Assembly: GCA_027924585.1 (NCBI GenBank)
Contig: BSBM01000307.1
Location: 15,733,501 to 15,797,500, forward strand
Length of the DNA stretch: 64,000 nt
Source of the DNA: Larix kaempferi
Taxonomy: Eukaryota; Streptophyta; Pinopsida; Pinales; Pinaceae
Direction of reading: 5' to 3'
Both the position numbers and the translations under genes were made by a program. The notes under the pieces were generated by a model. That model saw nothing but the letters and a program-made list of their open reading frames with translations. It had not been told where the DNA came from and ran no database searches. Below, piece by piece: positions 31,983 to 43,357 of this stretch; positions within the stretch are counted from its first letter, which is position 1; every line of letters starts with the position of its first letter.

Positions 31983-32632
31983 ATGGCTTCTAATTCAGTT
32001 AAGGCAGAAGATAGGCTTGAAGAAGCCTCAAACTTTAATGCATGGAAGGCTAGGGTTTTAAATATTCTAGAGGAAAATGACTTGGATGATTTGGTTACTA
32101 GGGTTGTGTTAGAGACCACAATAGCTCAAGGAAGAGCAGGATTTAAGAAGAAGAAAGCCCAGGCAAAGAGAGTCATCTTTGACTCAGTTAAAGACAATTT
32201 GATGCATGTAATAGCTCCTCTACGGACAGCTAAAGAATGCTTTGATGCCCTAGCAAATCTTTATGAGGAGACGGCACCTACTCAGAAGAGGGTCTTGAAG
32301 AAGCAGCTCCGTTCATTGAAGATGGAGGAGTCAGTTGCCTCTTTCTTCTCAAAGATCTCTCAGATAAGAGATCAGCTCATGGCAATAGGAGTTGAAATAG
32401 ATGATGATGACCTTGTGCAAACAGAAGTAGATGGTCTTCCTACATCTTGGTAGACATTTGTTGCAGCAATAAATGGAAGAGAGATTAAACCAAGTTTTAA
32501 TAGGTTGTGGCATGATTGTCTAGAAAAAGAAGGTAGGATCCAGAGTAGATCTGGGCCTCCCGCCGAAAAAAATCATGCTCTTGCTGCCAAGTCAAAGAAG
32601 GGAAAGATTCCCTCAGCACAAGGACAAAGGTA
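31983..32632 (+). pseudogene. Element A Gag
   Basis: MASNSVKAEDRLEEASNFNA starts a Copia Gag of the UBN2 type (LDDLV near residue 34, FDALANLYEE, KKQLRSLKMEE, QIRDQLMAIG). One in-frame TAG at 32451 follows W where LPTSW-TFV should continue; then the frame runs on to 32632. Nearly intact apart from this stop and a frameshift before the zinc knuckle. Confidence 0.9.
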
Positions 32633-32673
32633 AGGGACCTCAAGGTAAACACTTTCATAAATAAAAGGTAAGG

Positions 32674-33600
32674 TGTTATAACTATAGCAAGCTTGGTCAT
32701 TATGCAAAAGATTGTGAGAATCCTTCTTCAGCTGCTGCGGAAGAAGAAGAGCCACAACAAAAGGAAACTAAGGCTGAGAACAAAGAACAAGATCAAAGAG
32801 AATGCTACTTGGTTTCAGCACTCTCAGGTTCCATCTCCAACTCAACAAATCCCTGGTGGATGGATAGTAGGGCCACCAAGCATATGACTAGATTCAAGAA
32901 GGCCCTTGCATATTACAAGGCCAAGAAGTTCAATGTGAAAGTGGAACTGGGAGATGGAAGTACCTATGCAATAAAAGGAGGTTGTTCAACTGCCTTACAA
33001 CTTGATTCAAGTACGTTGATTCGTGTTGAGGAAATTTTGTATGTTCCTGGTTTAAAGAAGTATATTCTTTCAATGACAGTTTTAGAAAACAAGGGGTTCT
33101 CTATAGCCTTCTCAGAAGGAAAGGCTTTGGTGTGGCCTAAGGGTGAAAATATGAGATCAGCCATTGTGATTGGAGTCCGTGAAGGTGACCTTTATAAGGT
33201 TTCAGGACATGTTGTTAAAGCTCTAGTTCATGACCCCTGTCAGAATTCAGAGATCAAGAAGGAGACAACTATGCTCTTCAATCCCCAGCAAAGTGGGATT
33301 GCAAAAAGTGGAGATGTGATCTTCCATCACTCCAAGGAGTCTTCTAGTGACTCAAATATGGAAGCCTATGAGACATCTCGTTCAAAAAAGCAGAGGGAGA
33401 AGGCCAAGAATCCTTCAGTTGATCTCATTGAGAAGCCTATTGAGAAGCCTCAAGGGTGCTCCAGTGTGAGCCATGTCACTGATTCAGGATCATCCGCTTA
33501 TGTGGAGGCAGCCAAACATCAGGTTTGGAAAGATGCTATGATAGAAGACATCCAGTTGATAATAGATAATGATGGGTGTAAAGACATTCTCAGACAATAA
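32674..33600 (+). pseudogene. Element A zinc knuckle, protease and RT N-terminal fragment
   Basis: In one frame: CYNYSKLGHYAKDC (second knuckle Cys replaced by Tyr), a Glu-rich linker, then WWMDSRATKHMT, the Copia protease site with DSG changed to DSR. Next come LGDGSTYAIKGG, LYVPGLKKYILSMTVLENKG and VREGDLYKVSG. The GAG-pre-integrase zinc finger and all integrase are absent. The frame continues into AYVEAAKHQVWKDAMIEDIQ, the start of RT, then stops at 33598. Confidence 0.85.
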
Positions 33601-33870
33601 GGGAAGTCAGTTGTAACTTCCAAGTGGATCTATAAGATCAAGTTTCTTGCTGACATTCAAAGTTAATTGAAGCTCTCAAAAAATCCCGTATTCTATGACA
33701 GATCGAGACACATCAAGAGGAAGTATCACCATGCCAAGGACATGGTGCATAGACTTCAATATGTTTTGTCAACATAACAGATTACCGATGTGTTGACTAA
33801 GCCTTTGTCCACGACGAAGTCTGGGTACTTCTCAAACAAGCTTAGTGTTGTTGAGAATGCCTCTCTTGTT
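33601..33870 (+). pseudogene. Element A RNase H tail
   Basis: VTSKWIYKIK (RT start) is followed directly by KNPVFYDRSRHIKRKYHHAK and ITDVLTKPLSTTKSGYF, the end of Copia RNase H. The body of RT and RNase H, about 400 codons, is deleted. Confidence 0.8.
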
Positions 33871-33879
33871 GAGAGGTAG
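33868..33879 (+). promoter_or_regulatory. Element A polypurine tract
   Basis: TTGTTGAGAGGTAG precedes the 3' LTR. It is purine-rich with one interrupting T, and is the decayed form of the GAGAGGGAG tract of B, C and D. Confidence 0.6.
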
Positions 33880-34884
33880 TGTTAAAGTTAATGAAACTAC
33901 GAGACCCATTCTCAGGGAGGAAGGTACCCTAGTCAGTTAACTAGGGTTCCTGGTCAGTTAACTAGGCAGAGTAAGTCCATATAAGGTACCCTAGGGCCCC
34001 CAACAGTCTCTTGGAGTTCTTGGTCAGGGACCAAGCAGGTTGATGCCATGGCAAAGTCCCTAGCATGTGGCTAAGGCCCCTATCTGTCTCTAGGGTATTC
34101 AGGTCTAGGACCAGACAGTTTCTTGGTCACGAGGACTAAATAGATCCTGCAAGCTGAGACAGAGACATCCTGGTCTAGGACCAGGTAGATTCTTGGTCTA
34201 GGACCAGCTAGGACCAGGTAGATTCTTGGTCAAGGACCAAGCAGGTCCTACAGGTGGTTGATCAACATTCAGTCTGGGACTGAAAGCTCAACCTGGGGAC
34301 TTGGTAAGGGACCAGGGAGTTGATCAACATGATTCATTCTGGGACTAAAGCTCGACCTTGGGATGAGAGCCATTCTTTATGAATGGAGGATCTTGCTCAG
34401 TTAACCAAGATGATGATGTGTGATGCCCTCCTCTCCTAGGTCTTCGAGATGGTTGAGCTAGGTTGTCTTCTAAAGGGACTAGCCACCCCCTAATGGAGTC
34501 ACTAGCACTTGACCTCGGGAGCACTCAGGAGGACCACAGGATCACATCATCTAGTGTGGACCTTTCTTATACAGTGATGATGAACTTTCAGTTAGTGTAT
34601 GGAACACTTGTATATTTGAGAGAGAGATGAATGGGTTGTACCTCCACCCTTGTGTGTATACCCTTGGTCCTTACCACCTTGTCTTGTGGTTAGAAGGGTT
34701 GTCTACCCACCTTGAGTTGTCTTGATTCTTACCACTTTGTTGTTTTGGGGCTTATGGGTAAAAAGGGTTGTTTACCGACCTTATTGTTACACCTTTGGTC
34801 CTATGGTTAGAAGGGTCATGTATCATTCCTTTATTTAAGTTTGACATGTGTTGGTGTGGTCTTGTGTTGACCACTTGTTGGTCC
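33880..34884 (+). repeat. Element A 3' LTR, left part
   Basis: Begins TGTTAAAGTTAATG and follows 29192-30200. A local duplication of a GGACCAGGTAGATTCTTGGT unit is seen around 34170-34235. It is broken by element B after GGTCC. Confidence 0.9.
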
Positions 34885-35248
34885 TGTTGGAAAAAGTTCA
34901 ACTTTGGAAGTTATTCTTATTGTATTTCATCTTGTTATTGTACCTCCTACGAGAGAAGATATCAATGTATTTGATCTTGTAAAACCCTTTAAAGAATCAA
35001 TGTAAACCTTGGGATGAAATCACTATTGGACAAGATTCTCTCGTGTTTTTCTTGTGTTTGTGCTACTACTATCTGGATGTTCATCGTTCTCTATTGGAAG
35101 GTCTGAGCTCGGGGGAGACAAATAGCTTTGTCTATGGTTGGGAGATGATTGTTCTTATCATCATGGTTAAACGAGCTCCACACTCATTTTGTTTCTATGC
35201 TCTGCCATTCTTTTAGTGATCCTGGTTATGCTGCTATAAACATTAACA
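34885..35248 (+). repeat. Element B 5' LTR (internally deleted)
   Basis: 364 bp versus 668 bp for its twin. Sequence jumps from GTGAAATCA-type to CTATTGGA, losing what is 62516-62819 in the 3' LTR, including TATA box and hairpin. A CA dinucleotide is shared at both breakpoints. Confidence 0.9.
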
Positions 35249-35266
35249 TGGTATCAGAGTAGTGTT
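35249..35266 (+). promoter_or_regulatory. Element B primer binding site
   Basis: TGGTATCAGAGTAGTGTT adjoins the LTR; initiator-Met type. Confidence 0.85.
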
Positions 35267-35783
35267 GAAAGAGACAAGTGCCAGAAACTAGGGCTTCCCG
35301 AATTTACGGTTTCCAACCACATAATTGATCTAGAAAGACACCTACTCAATTTGCCCTAGGAAGGCGCAGTTATCTGTGGAAGAAGATTTTCATTCAGAAA
35401 ACTTTCAAACCTGACCTAATTTCTATTGGGGACAAGAAACTAGGGTTTCACATTTCAGGGCCTTCCCCTCTCAGTTTAGCTTGAAAAGTGCATTGGCAAT
35501 TTCTCCCTAGGGAAGGCGCATCTTTTGGTAAAGGAAAATTCCAGTCCTGAGAAGTTTGATTTTTTGACCTTATTTTGCAGCTGTTGCAGTTACTGCAGAA
35601 ATTAGGGTTTCAAGTTTTGTATTGTCTGGTCCACAGATTTGGCTCGATCCTACCTTCCCTCAACTCGCCTTGATAGGGGGCATCTATCTATGGAATCAGT
35701 TTTGCAAGATTCCAAACTTCATTTTTTACCTTCTCCTTCTAGGGTTTCTGAAACAGATTTCAATTTGTCAATCTTCAGTCAAG

Positions 35784-36665
35784 ATGGTTGTTGGACTCAA
35801 AGTAGAAGATAAATTAGAGGGAATCTCAAACTTCTGATCTTGGAAAAGCAGAATGCTCGTGCTCCTAAATGAACATGATCTCAAGGATCATATACTTAGA
35901 AATATTCCAAAGCCAGAGGGAGCCAGAGAGAAATCAAGATTCAAGAAGAATGAAGCCTCAACTATGAGGATATGGATATTGATGGACTCAGTAAAAGATC
36001 ATCTTGTACTTCTCATTGCAAGCCAGGATTCAGCCAAGAAGATGTATGATGCCTTGAAGAATCTATATGAGAATGAGAATCCTAGCAGAATTTTATCTTT
36101 AAAAGATCAACTTCATCAAGTGAAGTTTACAAAAGATGATTCAATTTCTTCTTATTTCTTGAAAATTGCCCAAATCAGAGATCAACTAGCAGATGTTGAT
36201 GAAAGTGTCCCTGACAGAGATCTTGTGTTGACATCTATGAGTGGACTTCCTCCAAAATGGAAGCCATTTGTGAAAGGGACATGTGCTCGTGGTCAGTTAC
36301 CTAGTTTTGATCAGTTTTGGTCAGAATGTATCCAAGAGGAAACAAGGGAGCTTGCCTCTACCTCAAAGGAAAAAGAAGAAGAACTAGTTCTTGTAGCCAA
36401 AATTGGAAGGGAGAGAGGAAAGTGGAACAAGAGCAAGAAAGGGATCCTATCAATCCAAAATCCAAAGATTAAGAAAGATATATCCAAGCTTCAATGTTAC
36501 AAATGTGGCAAGTTAGGTCACATTGTCGCAGAACGTTGGAAGAAAGGAAAAGAAAAGCATGATGCCCCTACAGCCAAGAAGAGAAAGCAACATGTCTCAA
36601 TTGTTGATGTTGACAAAGAGACTTCACAGGAAAGGCCAAAGAATGAAGAAGAATTCTTCCTTTGA
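35784..36665 (+). pseudogene. Element B Gag
   Basis: MVVGLKVEDKLEGISNF, stop (TGA 35836), then SWKSRMLVLLNEHDLKDHIL and an uninterrupted frame to 36663. Recognisable UBN2-type Gag: MYDALKNLYENENPSRILSL, SSYFLKIAQIRDQLADVDES, LPSFDQFWSECIQEE. The zinc knuckle reads CYKCGKLGHIVAERW, with the last Cys replaced by Arg. One stop and one lost ligand aside, the protein is almost full length. Confidence 0.9.
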
Positions 36666-37019
36666 TGGAAGACTTGAATCTATACATGAATACTTCATAA
36701 AGTGTTTTAAAGTTCAGAACTTGAAGGTCAAAGTGTTCTTGAGGACTTCAGTGATCACTGCAAGGAGTCAGAGATCAAGTGGGAGTCCACAAAACAAACA
36801 AAATATAAGTATTTAATGTGTTTTTAAGTCTTTGCCATATGATTATGAAATTGTGCATTAGACTTATATAGTTTTCTATTATGCATCTACATATGATTGA
36901 CAAAGTTGTAGGCTCATAGTGCATATCATGCATATGATGAGTAAGTAGACTATAATGTTGCACAGCATCCCGTTGGATGGGTGTTGTGATTGAAGCATTA
37001 GCTAAGTTGGTTACATAAC
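36666..37019 (+). other. Element B non-coding spacer
   Basis: AT-rich DNA between gag and RT where protease and integrase should be. Shares words such as ATAAGTATTTAA and GGTCATG with R1 at 4710-5170. Confidence 0.6.
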
Positions 37020-37316
37020 TGAAAGATCATGTGCTATGACCTACAAGAGAAGGATGATGAAACTTGTTTCGAAGAACAAGTGATGATTACCAATGCACAT
37101 TCAATCATAGGTGGATCCATAACCCACAGGTCCAAAGGATCTCGTATGGAGATTGACGATTGAGAGCAAGAGGCCCCAACGTACTGAGTACCAGATGCAG
37201 AGTTGCAGAGGGAGTCTACAGCACAGAGGGAATAGATTATGATGAGACACTTGCTCTAGTCGCCATGCATGTTATTATCAGGTTGAAGAAAGCTCTTTAT
37301 GGGTTTAAGTAGGCAC
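37020..37316 (+). pseudogene. Element B RT, left fragment
   Basis: Broken frames read GIDYDETL-ALVA and LKKALYGFK just before the C insertion. The stretch from the KTxFLNG block is deleted. Reading continues at 60099 after element C. Confidence 0.75.
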
Positions 37317-39312
37317 TATTAAAAAGTGGCAACAAGGAAGGTCTTCTATCATTGCATGTGTCCTTGCATGCTAGAAGACATAAAACAAGAAGCCAAATGC
37401 ATTAATGTCTTTTCCAAATTTTAGACTTAGGAAAAGTGCATTAAGTGATCTAATTATTAATTGACTTAATGGAGTCACTTTTATAAAGTTCAAGTGAAAA
37501 TAATTTAAGTGATGGCTAATCTAATCTTAGCCATTTATCTCACCAGAGGATCTCATCCATTGATCCATAGTGAAAAGTTAGGCTTTTCGTTTGGCCATTG
37601 AGTTAAAAGGAGGATTGATTTGGTGGAGAGGACACACATACACACAGAGAGTTTTCTTGCTCATAGCTTTCAGCCGGAGAGTAAGAAAGACAGTTTGCAA
37701 AAGAATTTTACAGAGAGGAAGACAGAGGAACTTCTATCCGGAGGATTGACAACAATGTTGCATGACTCGGACTCTGCAAAGACTCGGCTGACATATGACT
37801 CGTGGACTTGGGAAAAACTCGGGAAAGACTCGGCAAGACTCGCCAAATAGGAAAAAAATAAAAATATTGTACATTTTGGGAAAAAAAAGAGATTAAAGCA
37901 TTTCCAATCCATATAAGCTATAAACTAGCATTTATGCAATAATTCATAACATTCTCATAAACTCATAAACAATGACTATAGGAAAAATAACACAATCGAT
38001 TTTAAAATAATAAAATTAAAAAATATATATACAAAATATATAATGGAAATAAAAAATATATATATATAAAAAACAAAATATAACAAAATAAATATATATA
38101 TATATATAACAAAAAATTAATAAATTTAAATTTAAAACATATAACATAAATAAAAATTTAAAATAAAAAAAAGCACAAATTAAATAAAATAAAAATAAAA
38201 AATATATAATAAAAATTTATAACAAAAATATAAATAAACAAAACTATCTAACACAAACTATATAATAAAAATATAAATAAATAAAAAACTACATATATAA
38301 TACACAAAAAATTAAAATATAAATAAAAAAAACTATATAAACAATGTTTATATAACAAAACATAACACAAATAAAATATTTATATAAACTAACTTTTTAT
38401 TATATTGTTTTTATGTTTCTAACTTTCTAGATAAAAAAAACGATAAAATAGAAAGTTAGAACAGGCAGCCCGACCGGCCGTCCTCGAACATAGTAGCCCA
38501 GCCGGCCATCCGTCGAACACAGCCGACCGGCCGGCGAACATGAAGGGAACCCTACACGCACGTCGAAGATTCTAGCAAGTATTTCGGCGATTACGGCAAT
38601 CCCGGCGAGTTGGCAGCTATTCAGGCAAGTTTTCTGATGACGGCGAGTTCCTTGCCGAGTCTGCTGCGGTTACACGGGAGCAGGAGTCACTCGTCGAGAC
38701 ACGTGAGTCTTAGACAAGTGGTGCTTCACTGATTGACAGCATGACTGGGGCAAATCGAACGGAGGTCGTACAAACTTGCAGGGAGGTCGAACAAGTGCGC
38801 AGAGGCTGTACTGTGTGACGCAGGGAGTCGAACATACAACACACGCAGAGGGTCGTACGAGTGACACAGGGCCATACGGAGCTGTCTATATGCTAACACA
38901 GAGCCGTACAAGTTGTCGCAGGGTTGTACGGATCAGTTCGTACAGTGACACAAAGGGTCGTACAGTGACGCAAGAGGGTCGTATGAATTGGGGGTTTTCT
39001 CAGTAAGGTTTGGTTGTATGATTTTGCTAGGTTGGGTCAAAATCGATTTTTTGGATTGTATTGTTCTGTATCTTTCATAATAAAATATCTTCTCAAACTA
39101 CTACACCGGTTTTCCAATCTTGGGTTTTTTGGGGGTTTATACCCAAAAATATTGGTGTCTCTATCGATGTGATTGATGTTATATTTCTCTCAGTATTTAT
39201 TTTTCCGCTGCATTATGAAGAAATCCATTTGTGGTTAAGAGTAATATTTGGGGTTTAATTAAAAATAAACTTGCATACTTTAACTCAAGATTGGGTTTTA
39301 AGGAAATTTACA
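37317..39312 (+). repeat. Element C 5' LTR (with insertion)
   Basis: TATTAAAAAGTGGC to AATTTACA. Outside the hAT-like insertion it follows 43379-43780 plus 59492-60098. The part 38740-39000 is rich in GTCGTAC/GCCGTAC and TGACGCA words, repeated every 20-40 bp. Confidence 0.9.
37753..38731. mobile_element. Non-autonomous hAT-like DNA transposon
   Basis: A 979-bp segment absent from C's 3' LTR. Termini are CAATGTTGCATGACTCGG on the left and ...GGTGCTTCACTG on the right, so both ends read CA(A/G)TG inward. 8-bp TSD ATTGACAA / ATTGACAG (37745-37752, 38732-38739); the empty site in the 3' LTR reads ATTGACAG. Subterminal regions carry many GACTCG words; AGACTCGGCAAGACTCGCC (left) is inverted as GGCGAGTTCCTTGCCGAGTC (right, about 38642-38661). 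The centre (37850-38450) is almost pure AT. No transposase. The 8-bp TSD and ends suggest hAT; this is inference. Confidence 0.8.
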
Positions 39313-39330
39313 TGGTATCAGAGCTCTTCT
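39313..39330 (+). promoter_or_regulatory. Element C primer binding site
   Basis: TGGTATCAGAGCTCTTCT adjoins the LTR; initiator-Met type. Confidence 0.9.
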
Positions 39331-39409
39331 AAGTAGATCTGAGAGAAAGCAACAATTATTGGATAGATCAAGGGTAGATCTATTCCATGGTTTACAGGTA
39401 CACTTCATT

Positions 39410-40136
39410 ATGGCCGTACAGTTGAGAGTTGAGGATAGACTCCAGGGGGTTCAGAACATTCCTACTTGGAAAGAGAGGATCACTAGGATCTCGAATGTTA
39501 GTGATGCAGATGAGCACATTGACGACCAAAAGGTTGCTCCCACAGATCGGACAAAGTTGGTAAGGTGGAAGAAGGTAGATTCTGGAGCCACGTTGATCAT
39601 CTTGGATGGGGTGAAGGATCACACAGTCCCTCACCTTTCCGAGAAGAAGATCACATTGGAAATGTGGAGAGCTTTGGAAATCCTTTGCCAGAGTAAGAAC
39701 GAAAACCGGAAGATGGTGCTACAGGAGAGGCTACGTAGTACCAGGATGGCCAAGGGTGAAGGGGTGGTGCCTTACCTCACAAGGCTCACACAAATCAGGG
39801 ATGAGCTTGGAGCAGCGGGCTCTAAGACTGAGGATTAGGAGCTAGTTCAGATAGCTCTTAATGGCTTCTCTAAGCCATGGGACATCTTTGTCAAAGGCAT
39901 GGTGGCTAGGGAGAAGCTCCCTGATTGGCAAAGATTGTGGGATGACTTCGTGCAAGCTGTATGGGTCAAGGTTCAGGTTCATCCAGCGGTGCCTCACAAA
40001 TTGTGGATGAAGAGGCTCTAGCCTTAGCAAGCAAAGGCAAGGATAAGGCAAAGAAGAAGGGTGGTAAGAAGAACATTAACATGTCAAAGGTCAAGTGTTT
40101 CATATGCCACAAGCATGGACATTCTAATGCCCATAT
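39410..40136 (+). pseudogene. Element C Gag
   Basis: Starts MAVQLRVEDRLQGVQNIPTW (the ATG at 39359 is upstream but the family's start is here). Reads on with IILDGVKDHTVPHLSEKK, MWRALEILCQSKNENRKMV, LTRLTQIRDELGAAGS. TAG at 39837 interrupts, then ELVQIALNGFSKPWDIF continues. A frameshift near 39965 precedes the zinc knuckle CFICHKHGHSNAHI, whose final Cys is Ile. Confidence 0.88.
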
Positions 40137-40803
40137 ATGAAGAAGAAGAACAACACTCAAATGGCAGGTTCAGCAGAGGTGGATGAGTTCAGCAAGAGTT
40201 TTGATGAGGACTTTTCTTTGATAGCTTGCATGGAAAGCTCCATCAACAACAACATCTGGTACATTGATAGCGGTGCATCTTGTCATATGACAGGACACAG
40301 ATCGTTCTTCAAGAGCTTGCAGGAGGGTGGAGTAAATCTCCACATTGAGTTAGGAGATGATGTGCGGTATCAGGCACAGGGAGTTGGTAGTGTTTCGTTT
40401 CAGAGGGAGTCTGGCAAGCCCATCAGTTTTGCTGATGTTTTATATGTTCTAAGGATGACGAAGAATCTCATATTTGTGTCCACACTGGAGGACAAGGGTT
40501 TTCTAGTGACTTTCCGAGATAGGAAAGTATATATCAAGCCCAAGGGGTCAGATCAGAGGTTGGATTGGATGATTGAGGTCCAGAGCGAGAAGGTATACAA
40601 ACTACAGTTCGAGCTTGCAAAGGCTCTAGTCAGTAGCAACAGCAGTAAGAGTGAGTTGTGGCATAGGAGGATGGCACACTTGCATCACGAAGCACTGAGG
40701 CATCTGAGACAGGCAGTCATTGGAGTTCCTCCAATACAAGAGGAAAAGCATAACCACTGCAAGGGTTGTGCGTTGGGAAAGAACATCAGGAGACCTTTCC
40801 CAT
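40137..40803 (+). pseudogene. Element C protease and GAG-pre-integrase
   Basis: WYIDSGASCHMTGHRSFF is an intact Copia protease site (DSG). It is followed by LGDDVRYQAQGVGSV, ADVLYVLRMTKNLIFVSTLE and the HHCC zinc finger LWHRRMAHLHHEALRHL ... HCKGCALGK. TAG at 40804 ends the frame just before integrase. Confidence 0.92.
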
Positions 40804-40806
40804 AGA

Positions 40807-41876
40807 GTGAGCACAAGTCTAAGGGGACCTTGGACTTGGTGCATTGGGATGTTTGCGGACCGATGAGCATCCATTCTTTCAGTGGTTACGGTTATTGCGT
40901 CACATTCATTGATGACTATTCCAGGAAGACCTGGATTTATTTCCTGAAGGCCAAGTCAGAGGTCTTCGAGCGGTTTCACGAGTTTAAGACTCTCATGGAA
41001 AACCAGACAGGAAGGAGGATTCGGATACTGAGGACAGACAATGGGGGTGAGTACACCGCCAAGGAGTTCTTGGAATTTTGGTTATCAGAGGGGATCAAGA
41101 AAGAGCACACTATTCCTCATACTCCGCAGCAGAATGGAGTGGCGAAGAGAAAGAACACGACACTAGTGAGTGCAGCCAAGGCCATGTTATTTGATCAGGG
41201 ATTATCACTATTCTTATGGGCAGAGGCATTTCAGACTGCAATATATGTCCAGAAAAGGTGTCCTTACTTAGCTTTGGGGAGGAAAACACCTCAAGAGGTA
41301 TTCACAGGAACTAGACCAAATGTGAGTCATCTATGCATATTTGGGAGTGTCTGTTATTGTCACATTCATGCTAACACTAGGAAGAAGCTGGACCCTTCAG
41401 GAGAGAAGGGGCTTCTAGTTGGTTACAGTGAGACTTCTAAGGCATACAAAGTATATGTCCCGGCTCGCAAGAGGCTCATTGTGAGCAGGGATGTCCAGTT
41501 TGACAAGGACAGAGCCTTGAGAAGATCTATGGACTTACCACCACAGGAGCAACCAGCACAGGACTCGGGAGTCAAGATGGAGGAGCCACAAGTACAAGTA
41601 CAGACACAGGGCACAGGTTCTGGTAGTCAGAGGGAGTCAATTGGACGGGATCTTCTTATCATTGATTTGGAGGATGAGCAGCAGCAGCAGAAGGATAACC
41701 AGCAGCCGCAGCAAGTAGACACTAGGCCGCGACCTAGGTGGTTCAGGTCCACAGTTCAGGATTCCAGACATGTGAGTCTTCCACAGAGCTCCATGAGGCG
41801 GAGCAAACCACCATATAGACTTAGCTATATGGCACTGATGACGGAGTTGATTGACTCTGAGCCTTCCAGTTTCTAG
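40807..41876 (+). pseudogene. Element C integrase
   Basis: The full core is readable: LVHWDVCGPMS (first Asp), FIDDYSRKTWIYFLK, LRTDNGGEY (second Asp), then IPHTPQQNGVAKRKNTTL. In active copies the last block has Glu in GVAERKN; here it is Lys (AAG at 41144-41146), so the third catalytic acid is gone. The C-terminal part CIFGSVCYCHIHANTRKKLD, GYSETSKAYKVYVPA and a Gln-rich linker to 41875 follow. TAG ends it in the linker to RT. Confidence 0.93.
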
Positions 41877-42640
41877 GAGGCTACACAACATGATGTGTGG
41901 CAAGAGGCCATGGTTGAGGAGAATGACTCAATCATGAAGAACCAGGTATGGGAGGTTGCGCTGAGGCCTAAAGGTAAAAAGGTGGTAGGATCTAGGTGGA
42001 TCTACAAGGTAAAGCATGCAGCAGACGGAAGTGTGGAGAAGTATAAGGAACGCTTTGTGGCAAAGGGGTATTTGCAGAAGGAAGGTATTGACTATGAGGA
42101 GACCTTCGCCCCTGTCGCCAGATATTCTTCTATTCAGACTATCCTATCATTGGCAACTGAGATGGGTTGGCACGTTCATCAGATGGACGTGAAGACTACC
42201 TTCCTCAATGGAGTTATAGAGGAAGAGGTGTATATTGAGCAGCCGAAGGGGTTTGCGGTGGAGAGAGGGAGTTGCATGTATGCAGGTTGCAGAGAGCTCT
42301 TTACGGGCTCAAGCAGGCACCTCGAGCATGGTACTCGAGGATCGACAGCTATCTACGGGAGATGGGATTCCAGCGGAGTGAGGCAAACCATAACCTGTAC
42401 TTCTTGTCAGGTGAGGTACCTCTCATACTGGTGTTATATGTAGATGATCTCTTTATTACAGGAGATGCAAGGCTGATCAAGGATTGCAAGTCTAATCTTG
42501 CAGTAGAGTTTGAGATGCATTACTTCTTGGGTCTGGAGGTTTGGCAGAGAGATGGGTGATTCTTCATTGGTCAGGGAAAGTATGCAGTGGAGATCTTGAG
42601 GAGATTCAGGATGGAGGACTATAGACCCATGTCCACGCCT
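41877..42640 (+). pseudogene. Element C reverse transcriptase
   Basis: [40 protein letters not shown] and [20 protein letters not shown] are intact. A one-base frameshift near 42270 shifts to [20 protein letters not shown] and [17 protein letters not shown] (YVDD kept). Between FEM and HYFLGLEVW six codons are deleted compared with D. TGA at 42558. Confidence 0.92.
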
Positions 42641-43350
42641 CTAGTTACCAACTAGAGGAAGATTGATGTATGAGGGTCAGAGGAGTTTGATCCTACTTTG
42701 TATCGCCAGCTTATCAGGTCACTTATGTATCTGGTCAACACTCAACCAGACATTAGCTTTGCAATCAACTCTTTGAGTCAGTTCATGGTGAACCCTCGGA
42801 GAGTACATTGGTTAGCTGCAAAGCATGTGCTTTGTTACATCAGAGGCACAGTGGAGTATGGATTGGTTTATGAGCGCAATGGAAGTATATAGTTAGCAGG
42901 TTTCACAGATGCTGACTAGGCAGGATGTGTAGAAGACTGGAAGAGCACTTCAGGTTGTTGCTTCAACATTGGGTCAGGGGTTGTCTCTTGGTTCAGCCGA
43001 AATCACAAGTCAATTGCATTGAGCTCGGCAAAGGCTGAGTACATGGTAGCCAGTATGGCAGCATGCGAGGGGATGTGGCTGAGGAAGTTGCTCTCAGGGT
43101 TATTCGAAAGTGAGTTGGAGACTACGATAGTTCACTGTGACAATCAGAGTAGCATTAACCTTTCTGAGAATCCAGTGTTTCATGATAGGAGCAAACACAT
43201 AGACATCCGGTATAACTTCCTGAGAGATTGTGTTCAGAGAGGAACCATTCAGTTGGAGTATATTCAGACAGATGAGTAGGTGGAAGACATATTCACCAAG
43301 GCACTTTGCAAACACAAGTTTGTAAAGTTCAGAGACAAGTTGGGGTTGTA
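42641..43350 (+). pseudogene. Element C RNase H
   Basis: YRQLIRSLMYLVNTQPDISF, AAKHVLCYIRGTVEYGL, then GFTDAD-stop-AGCVEDWKST (TAG in place of TGG), SAKAEYMVASMAACEGMWL, VHCDNQSSINLSENPVFHDR and DIFTKALCKHKFVKF. Stops at 42890, 42917 and 43276. Most are consistent with C-to-T or G-to-A changes. Confidence 0.9.
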
Positions 43351-43357
43351 ACTGAAT

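Noticed and set aside
37850-38450. Extremely AT-rich block as matrix attachment region or centromeric satellite
   Set aside because: It is the core of the hAT-like insertion, with defined ends and TSD; no periodic array.
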